64,000 nt of DNA from assembly GCF_001905545.1 (NCBI RefSeq), contig NZ_LIPD01000007.1, positions 124,001 to 188,000 on the forward strand, written 5' to 3'. The DNA comes from Streptomyces sp. CB02056. GTDB lineage: Bacteria; Actinomycetota; Actinomycetes; Streptomycetales; Streptomycetaceae. Positions 15,591 through 23,416 of the stretch are shown here, piece after piece (within the stretch, counting starts at the first letter, position 1; every line of letters begins with the position of its first letter). A program made the position numbers and the translations under genes. The notes under the pieces were generated by a model that searched no databases, was not told where the DNA came from, and saw only the letters and a list, made by a program, of their open reading frames with translations.

Positions 15591-17246
15591 CTACCGGGTC
15601 TTCCTCCGCGGATGGAGCGCACCGACCTCTCGGGACAGCTCGGACGCGCGGTGGGCCGGCAGGCGCGCCGGGTCCGACGGGCGGGCCACCGTCGTGCTGC
15701 GGGCACGGGCGGCGGCGGCCTTCACCCGGCGGGTGTCGTGGGAGGGGTCACCGGTGAAGCCGAGCGTGTTCCGACGGTCGGCCTCCAGCACGGCCCGGCG
15801 AAGGGGGCTGCCGACCGCTTCGGCCGCGCGCGCGGTGGCGATCTGCGCTGCGGCGGACGCTTGACGGGCGCTGTCGTAGGCGATCGTGATGTGGCGGATC
15901 TGCTCGGGCGAGGCCGGGTACCACCTGGTCCAACCGTCCCGGAACTGGTCGGAGGGTGCGCTGCCGCGAGGGTTGTGGGCGGGATCGGAACTGAGGAGTG
16001 CTCCGCGCTGAACCAGGGCGGAGCCGATACGGGGAACGTGTTCGGCGAGGATCTGTCCGGCTGCGGGGACAGCGTGGGCGGCAGCGAGCAGGTGGGTTGC
16101 GTCGCCCGGCGCCGTGATGATCTCGTGCGGGGCCCTGGGGGCGCGCCGCCCGGTGTCGCGGCGGGTCCAGCCCGGGGAGAAGAGGGTGCGCCCGAGCCGG
16201 ACCACCGCGAACTCCGCCTCGCGGACGAGGCGCGGGTTCGAGGCCGCGGGCGCGCTGCCGAGGCCCGACTTCCAACTGGCCGCGGCCTGTTGCCAGGCCT
16301 GAGCTGCCTCTCGCAAGGCGCCGCCGACCACTTCCACGACGCCCTGGGCGACCGGGTCGGATGTGAGGAGATCCCGGGTGTGCTCGATCAGACGGGCGGT
16401 GAGCAGGTGGGCCACCGCGGAGTGGTCGGCGGCGATCGACAACTCGGCGACGGTGGCGTCCGGGAGGCGCTGGGACGCTTGCTGCGCCACGTGGGCGGCC
16501 AGCCATTCCAAACCTCCGCCGACCGCCCGGAGCGCTTCGTACTGCGACTCGCCCGGCCTGACCGGGGGCGGCGGCGCCGTGGCGGCCTGCGGGAGGTGCG
16601 TGAGGCCGGGAGCCGGGACGGACGGGCGGGGCGAGTGGAGCTGGCGCTGGATGCCGATCGCCGCCCGCTCGATGAGCACCGCGCGCTCCCTGAGGCGGTA
16701 GGCCACGTCATGGCTGCGAATCACCCGGCGGTCGGACGGGCACAGCTGGCCGATCCGCACGGCCACCCGCCCGGCGACGCTGGCGAGTTCGGCCGTCTGG
16801 GCGACCACGTGGCGCGCGACCCCGGAGCTGTCCAGGTACGCGGTGTAGGGGCTGCGGGGCTCTCCGTCCGGCCCGTGGTGGCTGGCGAGCAAGTCTCCGG
16901 CGAAGCGGAGGAAGCCCACGGCTTCGGCCAGGTGCGACGCTGCCGGGTCGGGCTCGGGCCACGCGTAGAAGGCCTCGTCCCGCAGCAACCGTCCGAGGAT
17001 CTCCACGTTGCTGTGCAGTCGGGCCACGTCGCCTTCGGCGATGCCGAGCGGGTCGGGAGCGAGGGCTCCGAATCGGCTGGTGCCGCGGTGGAGCAGCTGG
17101 AAGACGTCCGCCAGCGCCTCGCTGCGAGCGGCGTGCTGACCTGGTGTGCTCGGGCTATCGGCGTCGGCGAGGGTGAGGGCCGCCAGGGCGTACTCCATCC
17201 TGGAAAAGGCCAGGGTGACGAAATCACCCCAGGTGACGTCCGTCAT
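15591..17246 (-). CDS. Large hypothetical helical protein
   Basis: A 551-aa protein starting ATG at 17244-17246, overlapping the stop of the upstream gene (ATGA). It is almost entirely helical with Ala/Arg/His-rich segments, no signal peptide, no membrane spans and no nucleotide-binding motif. Repeated helix pairs (DVAYRLRERAVLIERAAIGI, AHVAQQASQRLPDATVAELS) suggest a scaffold or protein-interaction fold, and the middle has a Pro-rich hinge (ATAPPPPVRP). I do not recognise the family. It is the last gene of a minus-strand group converging on the T4SS operon and probably belongs to the mobile element. Confidence 0.7.
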   Translation of the reverse strand: MTDVTWGDFVTLAFSRMEYALAALTLADADSPSTPGQHAARSEALADVFQLLHRGTSRFGALAPDPLGIAEGDVARLHSNVEILGRLLRDEAFYAWPEPDPAASHLAEAVGFLRFAGDLLASHHGPDGEPRSPYTAYLDSSGVARHVVAQTAELASVAGRVAVRIGQLCPSDRRVIRSHDVAYRLRERAVLIERAAIGIQRQLHSPRPSVPAPGLTHLPQAATAPPPPVRPGESQYEALRAVGGGLEWLAAHVAQQASQRLPDATVAELSIAADHSAVAHLLTARLIEHTRDLLTSDPVAQGVVEVVGGALREAAQAWQQAAASWKSGLGSAPAASNPRLVREAEFAVVRLGRTLFSPGWTRRDTGRRAPRAPHEIITAPGDATHLLAAAHAVPAAGQILAEHVPRIGSALVQRGALLSSDPAHNPRGSAPSDQFRDGWTRWYPASPEQIRHITIAYDSARQASAAAQIATARAAEAVGSPLRRAVLEADRRNTLGFTGDPSHDTRRVKAAAARARSTTVARPSDPARLPAHRASELSREVGALHPRRKTR

Positions 17247-17629
17247 CCGGCCGCTCCCTGCTCGACCGGCAGGGCATCGCGCAGTGCGGCGGCGGCGTCC
17301 CGGGCGTGGAGGGCGGCCATGTGACGGTCCCGCATCCGCCGGACGTCGGGCGAGCGCCGGGCGAGCTCGTCGAGTGCGTCGGCGAGGCCGGCCAGGTGGT
17401 CGACCAGGTCGTGGTCGGCCAGGCGGTCGCCGCCCTCGGGGTCGCGGTCGGGCAGTGGGAGGTAGATGGTCGCCTCGGTGGCGTAGGAGGCGGCGGTGAG
17501 GGCGGCCAGCTGGTCGTAGCGGTCGTCGCGGACGGCCAGGTCCGCGAGCGCGTGTGCGGCAGTGGCGGCCGTCCTCAGGGCGGTGGCGGCCGCCTGTTCG
17601 ACGTCCGGCTGGTTCGGGTTCGGGTTCAT
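17243..17629 (-). CDS. Small helical hypothetical protein
   Basis: A 128-aa protein from ATG 17627-17629. After a disordered NPNPNQPD start it is a run of alpha helices (AAATALRTAATAAHALADLA; DHLAGLADALDELARRSPDV), giving a four-helix-bundle appearance. No catalytic motif or membrane span is present. It overlaps the next gene by 4 bases, so both are probably translated together, and their similar composition suggests partners. Function unknown. Confidence 0.65.
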   Translation of the reverse strand: MNPNPNQPDVEQAAATALRTAATAAHALADLAVRDDRYDQLAALTAASYATEATIYLPLPDRDPEGGDRLADHDLVDHLAGLADALDELARRSPDVRRMRDRHMAALHARDAAAALRDALPVEQGAAG

Positions 17630-17785
17630 GATTCGGTCCTCCGATGGGATGGCGGTGCGGAGACAGACGAGCACAGCTCGCACCGGTTCGGGGTACCGAC
17701 CGGGGTTGCTGTGGAAAACACGGGCCTGACAGCAGGGCGGTTCACCGGATCGGATGAACTCGCCGAGTTCGCTCCCGGCCTCGGC

Positions 17786-18883
17786 TCACCTCTGCTTGGG
17801 CGTGCGCCCCGGCTGGACGGACGATCCGCCGCGTCGCAGGTGCGCCGGCCGCTCACCCGCAGCGGCGGTCGGCCGCCTCGGGGACGTACGGGCCGACCGC
17901 GCCGTGGCCGCTCTCGCCGAGACGCTTCCTGGTTGCGCGGCCGTCGGGCCAGGCCGTTGCAGCGCCTCGCCCATCCGCCGCAGCTCGGGAACATCGACGG
18001 TGATGGACGGAGTCCCGGCGGCGGGACCTCCATCCTGACGCCGCGCGGACATGCTGTAGGCACCTGCCGCGTTGCCGAGAACCAGGAGGGCCTCCGCGCT
18101 CGGCAGCCCGATCTGGCCGCGGCGCAGCCGGTCAGAGGCCAGTTGGGCGAGCCGGGCGATCGTCTCGCAGGCGCGGATCGACACATTGCGAAGGAACTCG
18201 GAGACACGGTGGTCGGCGAAGAGCCGACCGGCACATTCACCTGCCCTCAGCGCGAGAGTTCGCCACAGTCGGCCAACCGCTTCCCGTACGGCCCCAAGTT
18301 GGCGCCATTCCTCCAGTCCGCGAAGGTCTGGGTCGCATCGCTCGGCATCGCGAAGAGCTGCGTTGACGGCCTCCGCGCCGTACCCTGCGGCAGGCAGTAC
18401 CGTCGGCCCCTGCACGTCCCGCATCACAGGTCCACCCGACTTCGCGGCAACCTGCTGCCACCGAACCCGCAGCGCCTCGACATCGGCCTCCAGGATCACT
18501 CGCAGATCGTCGGCCGTGCTGCGCCCCGCGGGCACGATCTCCTTCCAGGCCTCCATCACCTCACGGAGCTGCACCCTGAGATCGGGCAGCCCGACCTGGT
18601 CCGTCACCAGCCGAGCACCTGCCGACTCAGCCGTTCCCTTTTCGGGCCACAAGGGCAACTGATCCGTCTGCACCTCCCAAGCGCCTGCCGATTTCTCGTG
18701 TGCCGCCGATTCCAGGTGTGCACGCACTGACCCGCCGTCCGTTCCGGCATCCGCCGTCAAGCTCCCCACGAGTCCGGCCGAGACCGCGTCCTCCTCTGCC
18801 AGCCGCTCCCAAATCCTCTGATCATTCTCTGGAGGAACACCGAGAATGACGTCCTCCCGCTCCGCCGGCTGCAGTGATCGCAT
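17786..18883 (-). CDS. Hypothetical protein with helical core and disordered tail
   Basis: A 365-aa protein from ATG 18881-18883 with GGGAG upstream. Residues ~70-290 are predicted helical (REVMEAWKEIVPAGR, LRVILEADVEALRVRWQQVA, FLRNVSIRACETIARLAQLA), and the last ~75 are Pro/Arg/Ala-rich and probably disordered. No motif identifies a function. It is the first or second gene of the minus-strand group that ends at 15591; 156 bases separate it from the next gene. Confidence 0.6.
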   Translation of the reverse strand: MRSLQPAEREDVILGVPPENDQRIWERLAEEDAVSAGLVGSLTADAGTDGGSVRAHLESAAHEKSAGAWEVQTDQLPLWPEKGTAESAGARLVTDQVGLPDLRVQLREVMEAWKEIVPAGRSTADDLRVILEADVEALRVRWQQVAAKSGGPVMRDVQGPTVLPAAGYGAEAVNAALRDAERCDPDLRGLEEWRQLGAVREAVGRLWRTLALRAGECAGRLFADHRVSEFLRNVSIRACETIARLAQLASDRLRRGQIGLPSAEALLVLGNAAGAYSMSARRQDGGPAAGTPSITVDVPELRRMGEALQRPGPTAAQPGSVSARAATARSARTSPRRPTAAAGERPAHLRRGGSSVQPGRTPKQR

Positions 18884-19043
18884 CCACCATCTCCCACACG
18901 ACTATCCGCATATACGTCTGTCTGCACCAACAAGGAGTGGGATGCTTCGGGCGGGCACCGCCCCCTCCAGGTACGAGCTCCCCCGGTGTAGCACACGCCT
19001 GCCGAATTTCACCGGCCAACGCGACGGCCATATCCGAACTCAT
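18822..19043 (-). CDS. Possible small gene overlapping the start of the previous one
   Basis: A 73-aa frame from ATG 19041-19043 with a good AGGGTGAG site just upstream. The first ~60 residues look protein-like (MSSDMAVALAGEIRQACATP, then YMRIVVWEMVDAITAAGGAG). The 62-base overlap with the 365-aa gene is long. The strong-looking sequence could instead be the true N-terminus of that protein joined by a frameshift, since the two frames meet at about 18860-18880. Reported with caution. Confidence 0.35.
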   Translation of the reverse strand: MSSDMAVALAGEIRQACATPGELVPGGGGARPKHPTPCWCRQTYMRIVVWEMVDAITAAGGAGGRHSRCSSRE

Positions 19044-19365
19044 CGGCTCACCCTGATCACAAGCACCGGCGCGCCATCAATCCTCGCGGCACTGGCGCCC
19101 GCGCACCCGAGTTTCCGAAGGCCACCCGACCAACCATCAGGGGTGAGCCGAGAATCGGCCCCGTCGACGAACCCTGTCCCGAGAGCGAGCGAAGTCAGCA
19201 ATGACTGAGTACAGCGAGTTAGTGCTTATTGTGACACTTAATGCTGCTGACAAGGCTGGATGATTCGGCGATCCCGTCCATTCACGCTGGTACCGGATCC
19301 TCCGCCGTCGGGTGGTTCGCACCACCGGTCACTGGCCCACGTCCTGCGTCGCCTAGCCTTGAGCG
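19044..19365. other. About 320 bases without a gene, partly AT-rich
   Basis: The stretch 19195-19260 is distinctly AT-richer than its surroundings and contains a TTAGTG/CACTTAA partial inverted repeat (about 19218-19240). This is a plausible promoter or operator area. A TAGCCT hexamer (19354-19359) ends 6 bases before the ATG of the HD-domain gene, so that mRNA may be leaderless. No open frame was convincing. It also marks the likely edge between the conjugation genes and the following accessory genes. Confidence 0.35.
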
Positions 19366-19911
19366 ATGAACCTGAGCCTTGCGTACCGGACCGCCGAATC
19401 GCTGCTCGCGGACATCCCCCTGCGGTGGGCGCACTCCCGTCAGGTCTTCGAGCAGGCCCGGCTCCTCGGCCCGACGCTCGGGGGCGACGAGGAGCTGGTG
19501 CGTGTCGCCGCAGTTCTTCACGATGTCGGGTACGCGCCCTCGGCGGTCGACACCGGCCAGCACATGATCGACGGCGCCCGGTACCTGCGTCGGATCGGTG
19601 TCCATGCCGAGGTCTGCTCGCTCGTCGCCTACCACTCGTCCTCGGAGTGGGAAGCGGCCGAACTGGGACTGTCGGCCGCGCTCGCGGAGTTTCGCCGGCC
19701 GCCGTCGGACCTGCTGGACGCGATCACGTACTGCGATCTCACGAGCGGACCCGACGGCACCGTGGTCGACCCGGTGTCCCGGCTCGACGAGGTCCTTCAC
19801 CGGTACGGCACCGGCCACGTCGTCCACCGTGCCGCCTCCGCGGCTCGCCCGGCGCTGCTGGCCGTGGTCGACCGGGTCGCGAAGCGGCTGGCCGAGTCCG
19901 CCAGCGCCTGA
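19366..19911 (+). CDS. HD-domain protein (putative metal-dependent phosphohydrolase)
   Basis: A 181-aa protein; ATG at 19366. The HD motif is complete: RWAHSRQVFEQARLLG supplies the first His, VAAVLHDVGYAP holds the HD pair, GQHMIDGARYLRRIG the next His, and YCDLTSG the final Asp. Such proteins hydrolyse phosphate esters or nucleotides, and small bacterial members are often of unknown substrate. It converges on the Nudix gene with one base between the stops. These two families often sit together in Streptomyces accessory regions, but a shared role is unproven. Confidence 0.85.
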   Translation: MNLSLAYRTAESLLADIPLRWAHSRQVFEQARLLGPTLGGDEELVRVAAVLHDVGYAPSAVDTGQHMIDGARYLRRIGVHAEVCSLVAYHSSSEWEAAELGLSAALAEFRRPPSDLLDAITYCDLTSGPDGTVVDPVSRLDEVLHRYGTGHVVHRAASAARPALLAVVDRVAKRLAESASA

Positions 19912-19912
19912 G

Positions 19913-20383
19913 TCAGCCGAGGTGTGGGGCCGGCTCGTTCCGGAAGCCGTGGTCGAGGCGGAGCCAGGTCGTCGGGGCGATGTCCAGCCCTTCGAGTTCC
20001 GCTCGCGGAACCCAGCGGACCTCGAAGGACTCGGAGCTGGCCGTGAGGCGGCCGCCGACCGGCCGCGCCCGGAAGCACAGGGAGAACTCCTGGCGCACTT
20101 CCCCGTCGGAGAACTCGATCACGTGCCCGGGGTCGCTGTACGTGCCGACGAGGCCGGTGACCTCGACCTCGATACCGGTCTCCTCCCGCACCTCGCGCAC
20201 GACGGCCCCTGGAAGGTTCTCGCCGATCTCCAGAACCCCGCCGGGCATACCCCAGCGGCCGTTGTCGGAGCGCCGCTCCAACAGGAGATCGCCGCGCTCG
20301 TTCACCACGAACGCGGTGACGGCGGGCACGATTCGCTGGGCTTCCGGGGCCTTCGGATCGTCGAAGTAGTCGGTCCGGCTCAC
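19913..20383 (-). CDS. Nudix hydrolase
   Basis: A 156-aa protein; GTG at 20381-20383 overlaps the stop of the HTH-PLD gene (GTGA), so they are co-translated. The Nudix box is intact from GGVLEIGE through REVREETGIEV, with the G-x5-E-x7-REUxEE-x-GU spacing. It begins with a ~15-residue lead-in (SRTDYFDDPKAPEAQRIVP) seen in actinobacterial Nudix proteins. Nudix enzymes cleave nucleoside diphosphates linked to other groups. Substrate cannot be predicted. Coupling to a DNA-binding PLD-like protein hints at a nucleotide-signal or stress module, which is speculation. Confidence 0.88.
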   Translation of the reverse strand: MSRTDYFDDPKAPEAQRIVPAVTAFVVNERGDLLLERRSDNGRWGMPGGVLEIGENLPGAVVREVREETGIEVEVTGLVGTYSDPGHVIEFSDGEVRQEFSLCFRARPVGGRLTASSESFEVRWVPRAELEGLDIAPTTWLRLDHGFRNEPAPHLG

Positions 20384-21129
20384 GATTCCTGCCTTGGTAG
20401 CGGAACAGCACCGGCCCAGACCTTCTCGAAGCTCTGCCGGTAGGTCGAGACCAGCTGGGCGCCGACGACGCGGCGCAGGTGGAGCACCGGGGTGAGCGGT
20501 GCGCTCACCCCGTAGATCTGGGTGTTCACCAGCATCTCGTCGTCGAACCAGTACAAGGAGTTGTGCAGCGTGGACCGGTGCGTCCGGAACTCGATGCCGG
20601 GCGTTCCGTAGAGCGGCCGGTAGAGCTTGATGACCTCGCGCACCTTGTACGCGACGCCCTCGCCGAGTTCCTCCTCCTCGCCCCGTCGCGCGACCTCCGT
20701 ACTCTCCGGGTCACCTAGCAGCAGACGGATCCGGACGCCCGCCCGAGCCCGTTCGGCGAGCGCCCGGTGCCAGCGCGGGTTCTCGGCGAGATGGACGCCG
20801 GCATGGACGAGCACGCCGATGTCGGAAGCCGAGCGCTGAGCGAACTGCAACCACAACTCCGGTGGCACGGAGGAGCGGTGGGGGTATACATGGACGATCT
20901 CGGCGTCGGCCTCGTCCAGGCGCCGGGTCTCCGACTTCGCGTCCGGCCAGAGGTAGTCCTCGTCGGTCTGCAGCTTGGCCGCCGCCGCCTGGCGATGCCG
21001 CCTGTACGGTTCACGGCTTTTGAGGATCCAGCGCTCCACCGTCTTGGCATCGACTCCGCAGTGCTCCGCCAGTTCCCGCTCGGTGACTCCGCGGACGACC
21101 AGCGCGGACCGAAGGCGTTCGTTCGCCAT
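20380..21129 (-). CDS. HTH regulator fused to a PLD-like domain
   Basis: A 249-aa protein, ATG 21127-21129. The N-terminal helix-turn-helix (about 1-60) reads VTERELAEHCGVDAKTVERW, an XRE/Cro-like turn. The rest resembles one phospholipase-D-like half: AQRSASDIGVLVHAGVHLAE, then RAGVRIRLLLGDPES, then FRTHRSTLHNSLYWFDDEML, where H-x-S-T-L-H-N-S stands for the HKD-type motif without its full HxK pair. The domain is therefore probably a ligand-binding, not catalytic, PLD fold. A perfect inverted repeat begins 15 bases upstream of the ATG and is a likely autoregulatory site. It is followed by Nudix in one operon. Confidence 0.8.
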   Translation of the reverse strand: MANERLRSALVVRGVTERELAEHCGVDAKTVERWILKSREPYRRHRQAAAAKLQTDEDYLWPDAKSETRRLDEADAEIVHVYPHRSSVPPELWLQFAQRSASDIGVLVHAGVHLAENPRWHRALAERARAGVRIRLLLGDPESTEVARRGEEEELGEGVAYKVREVIKLYRPLYGTPGIEFRTHRSTLHNSLYWFDDEMLVNTQIYGVSAPLTPVLHLRRVVGAQLVSTYRQSFEKVWAGAVPLPRQES

Positions 21130-21143
21130 GGCACCCCCGAATG

Positions 21144-21201
21144 GGACGTCTTGGGACGTATTGAGACTCCAGGAGAATACCGAGGACGTCCCAAGACGTC
21201 C
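21144..21201. promoter_or_regulatory. Perfect 16-bp inverted repeat, probable operator
   Basis: GGACGTCTTGGGACGT (21144-21159) is repeated exactly inverted at 21186-21201 with a 26-base spacer. Each arm itself contains two GGACGT-type half sites in direct orientation 9-10 bp apart, giving four half sites. It sits between the HTH-PLD gene and the plus-strand locus starting at 21312, so it could control both. An exclusively terminator role is unlikely because it lies just upstream of a start codon. Confidence 0.6.
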
Positions 21202-21311
21202 AGCTCAGGCCTGATCATGTCCCCCTCCCCACCGGCATTCTGAGTCTCCGCCGGTTCGACCGGATCGAATCGGCCGGCTCGAATCCACCCGCTCATCTGC
21301 GGAGACTCGCC

Positions 21312-21422
21312 ATGATCCCCTGCATCCTCAGCGCCGTCGTCAGCGACCTGATCGGCACCGCCGGCGTCCTCGCCGACATCCACGTCAGCCCCAAGGGGCT
21401 CGCTCTGACGGAGGCGGCGTGA
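21312..21422 (+). CDS. 36-codon ORF coupled to the MurC-like gene (possible small peptide)
   Basis: ATG at 21312 with GGAG about 8 bases upstream, ending in TGA at 21420-21422, where the GTG of the next gene overlaps (GTGA). The peptide begins MIPCILSAVVSDLIGTAGVL and ends LALTEAA. It has one Cys, three Ser and two Thr, and no clear leader motif or membrane span. It may be a RiPP precursor, a translation-coupling leader ORF, or chance. The good ribosome site and exact coupling are the only direct support. No FxLD motif, expected for precursors of the methyltransferase type found downstream, is present. Confidence 0.4.
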   Translation: MIPCILSAVVSDLIGTAGVLADIHVSPKGLALTEAA

Positions 21423-22873
21423 ACGCGACCGCCGACGCCGACAGCACCGAGGCGCCTCGACGGCCCCTGCCGCTGCCCGGCCTCCTCTCGGCCGTCCACA
21501 TCCTCGACCCCCACACCCCCGGCATCGCGGGCCTGGCCTCCTATCTGGCCCGGAGGCACGCTCGGGTGACGGTCTCGCCGCCGCGCCCCGATTCCCGCCC
21601 CGACCTGCTCCAAAGGCTTGAACGGTGCGGTGTCGGCCTTCGGGCGGCCACTCCCGGGACGGCCGCGCTGATCTGGGGCGGGGACAACACCGTGGTCCAC
21701 GAGGTCCTGGACCATGCCGTCGGCCGAGGCCTTCCCATACTGGGCTACGGGCGGGCCGTCGAGCTGCTGGCCGCCACGGCGCCGACCACGGTCGCCGTCG
21801 CCGGCAGCCACTCGACCACCATGACCGCCGCCGCGCTCACCTGCGCGCTCGTCAGCCGCGACCCGGGGTGGATCCTCGCCGAGGCACCCAAAGGGGACTC
21901 CGCCGGCTACGACGGCGGCGGAGAGCTCCTGGTGGTGGACCTGTGCCCGGACAGCTCCGGCCACGACGCCTCGCCGCCCGGTTGGCACTTCCGGTCCCTG
22001 GGCGAAGGCCTCGACCCGGCCGTGACGCTGGTCACCGCCGCGGACGCCGCACCGCCGAGCTGGTGGAACCAGCAGGAGGCGCTGGACCAGATGGAGGCCC
22101 TCGCCCGACGGAGCGGCACGGCGGTGCTGTGGGCCGCCCAGCCCGGCTGCCTGGAGCTCGCGGACCGGCTGCGCCGGCGCCGGGGCCCGAGGGTGGTGAC
22201 CGTCGGTCGCGGCGCCGACATGGACGTGCAGGTCCTCGGGAGGTTCTGGACCGGTGAGGAGCACCGGGTCACCGTCCAGGCCGGCGGCGAGCGTCACACC
22301 TTCACCGTGCCGGTCGCGGGGACGAACTCCGCCATGGCCGTGGCGACGGCCTGGGCCGCGGGCTGGGCGCTCGGTGTCCCCGGCCACGAACTCGTCAACG
22401 GGCTCGGCGCGTTCGCCGGCGTCGAGCGGTCGCTGACCCGGCTCGGCACGAGGGGTGGAATCGACGTCGTGGAATCCATCGCCGTGCACCCGAGGGAGAT
22501 CGAGGCCGACCTCCAAGGCGCCCGGATGCTCACCGAGGGCGCGGTGGTGGCCGTGTACGAGCCCTCCGGGCATCTGCGGTCGAACACGCTCGCCGGCCTG
22601 ATCGCCGACGCCCTGACGGCCGCCGACCGGACGGTGCTGCTGCCCGTCCACTCGACGTTCCCCCGTCACCACAACCGCGTCGACGGCGGCGAGAGCATCC
22701 TCACCGCCAGTCCCGCGGGCACGGTGATCCGCTACGAGCCCGGCCTGGACCAGCCGGGCCCCGAGTCGCTGGTCGCCTCCCTCGTCCGACGGGGCGACCT
22801 GGTCCTGACCATCGGCCCCCACGCCGCCCGACGGATCGGGCCCTCGCTGCTGGCCGCCCTCGACCGGTCGTAG
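21419..22873 (+). CDS. MurC-like Mur ligase homologue with degenerate ATP loop
   Basis: A 484-aa protein from the GTG at 21419. The layout follows MurC: an N-terminal Rossmann-like part (VHILDPHTPGIAGLASYLAR), a central domain, and a C-terminal ligase domain with VHPREIEADLQGARMLTEGA and AVYEPSGHLRSNTLAGLIAD, matching the HHPTEI and FQPHRYSRT regions of MurC. The ATP loop AGTHGKTTT is replaced by AGSHSTTMT (about 128-136), so the catalytic P-loop Lys is Thr and the first Gly is Ser. Canonical ATP-dependent amide ligation is thus doubtful; the protein may bind a UDP- or peptide-type ligand or ligate by other means. The context is not a cell-division cluster but HTH and RiPP-like genes. Confidence 0.75.
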   Translation: MNATADADSTEAPRRPLPLPGLLSAVHILDPHTPGIAGLASYLARRHARVTVSPPRPDSRPDLLQRLERCGVGLRAATPGTAALIWGGDNTVVHEVLDHAVGRGLPILGYGRAVELLAATAPTTVAVAGSHSTTMTAAALTCALVSRDPGWILAEAPKGDSAGYDGGGELLVVDLCPDSSGHDASPPGWHFRSLGEGLDPAVTLVTAADAAPPSWWNQQEALDQMEALARRSGTAVLWAAQPGCLELADRLRRRRGPRVVTVGRGADMDVQVLGRFWTGEEHRVTVQAGGERHTFTVPVAGTNSAMAVATAWAAGWALGVPGHELVNGLGAFAGVERSLTRLGTRGGIDVVESIAVHPREIEADLQGARMLTEGAVVAVYEPSGHLRSNTLAGLIADALTAADRTVLLPVHSTFPRHHNRVDGGESILTASPAGTVIRYEPGLDQPGPESLVASLVRRGDLVLTIGPHAARRIGPSLLAALDRS

Positions 22874-22909
22874 CCTCCCCTCCTCCCCCGCTTCTGCTGG
22901 AGATCCGCC

Positions 22910-23416
22910 ATGCCCACCTCCCGCCCCGTCAAGCCCGACCTGTCCGAGGCCGACGTCCTCCTCCTGCAGCAGCTGGCCCGCGGCGCCCTGTACGGGGCGA
23001 TCAGCCGGGCCACCGGGATCGAGCGGGCCAGGGTCGGTACTGCCGCCCTCACTCTGCTGCCGAAGATCGGAGCGAAGTCGCGCTTCCACGCCACCGCCCT
23101 GGGCGCGGGATGGGGCCTGGTGCAGGAGGTGCACCTGATGAACCCCATCGGCAACCCGCTGTCGGCACAGCACATCGCCGTCCTCGCCGGGCTGGTGGGC
23201 GGCGAGGACGCGACCGTCACCGCCGAGCGCCTGGGCCTGGCCGTGAACACGGTGAAGACCTACACCCAGACCGTCCTGAGGACGCTCGGGGCCCGGTCGC
23301 GGGAGCAGGCGAGCGCCGCGGCCGTTCTCGGCGACCTGGTACCGCTGCGGGCACTCGGCGTCGGTTGGCCGGCCGTGAAGCTCAGCAGGCTTCGGCAGCG
23401 GGCGAAAGCGTGCTGA
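22910..23416 (+). CDS. Double GerE-like helix-turn-helix protein
   Basis: A 168-aa protein from ATG 22910, 36 bases after the MurC-like gene. It contains two LuxR/GerE-type HTH units and nothing else recognisable. Unit 1 (about 10-70) is LSEADVLLLQQLARGALYGA. Unit 2 (about 82-150) is LSAQHIAVLAGLVGGEDATV, then LGLAVNTVKTYTQTVLRTLG, a good recognition helix. There is no receiver, autoinducer or ATPase domain, so signal input must come from elsewhere. Its stop overlaps the next ATG (TGATG), giving a coupled pair with the four-HTH protein. Role as a transcription factor is inferred from the fold. Confidence 0.75.
   Translation: MPTSRPVKPDLSEADVLLLQQLARGALYGAISRATGIERARVGTAALTLLPKIGAKSRFHATALGAGWGLVQEVHLMNPIGNPLSAQHIAVLAGLVGGEDATVTAERLGLAVNTVKTYTQTVLRTLGARSREQASAAAVLGDLVPLRALGVGWPAVKLSRLRQRAKAC

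Noticed and set aside
21419..22873. Genuine MurC of peptidoglycan synthesis
   Set aside because: The ATP-loop Lys is lost and no other mur/fts gene is nearby, so a housekeeping role is unlikely.
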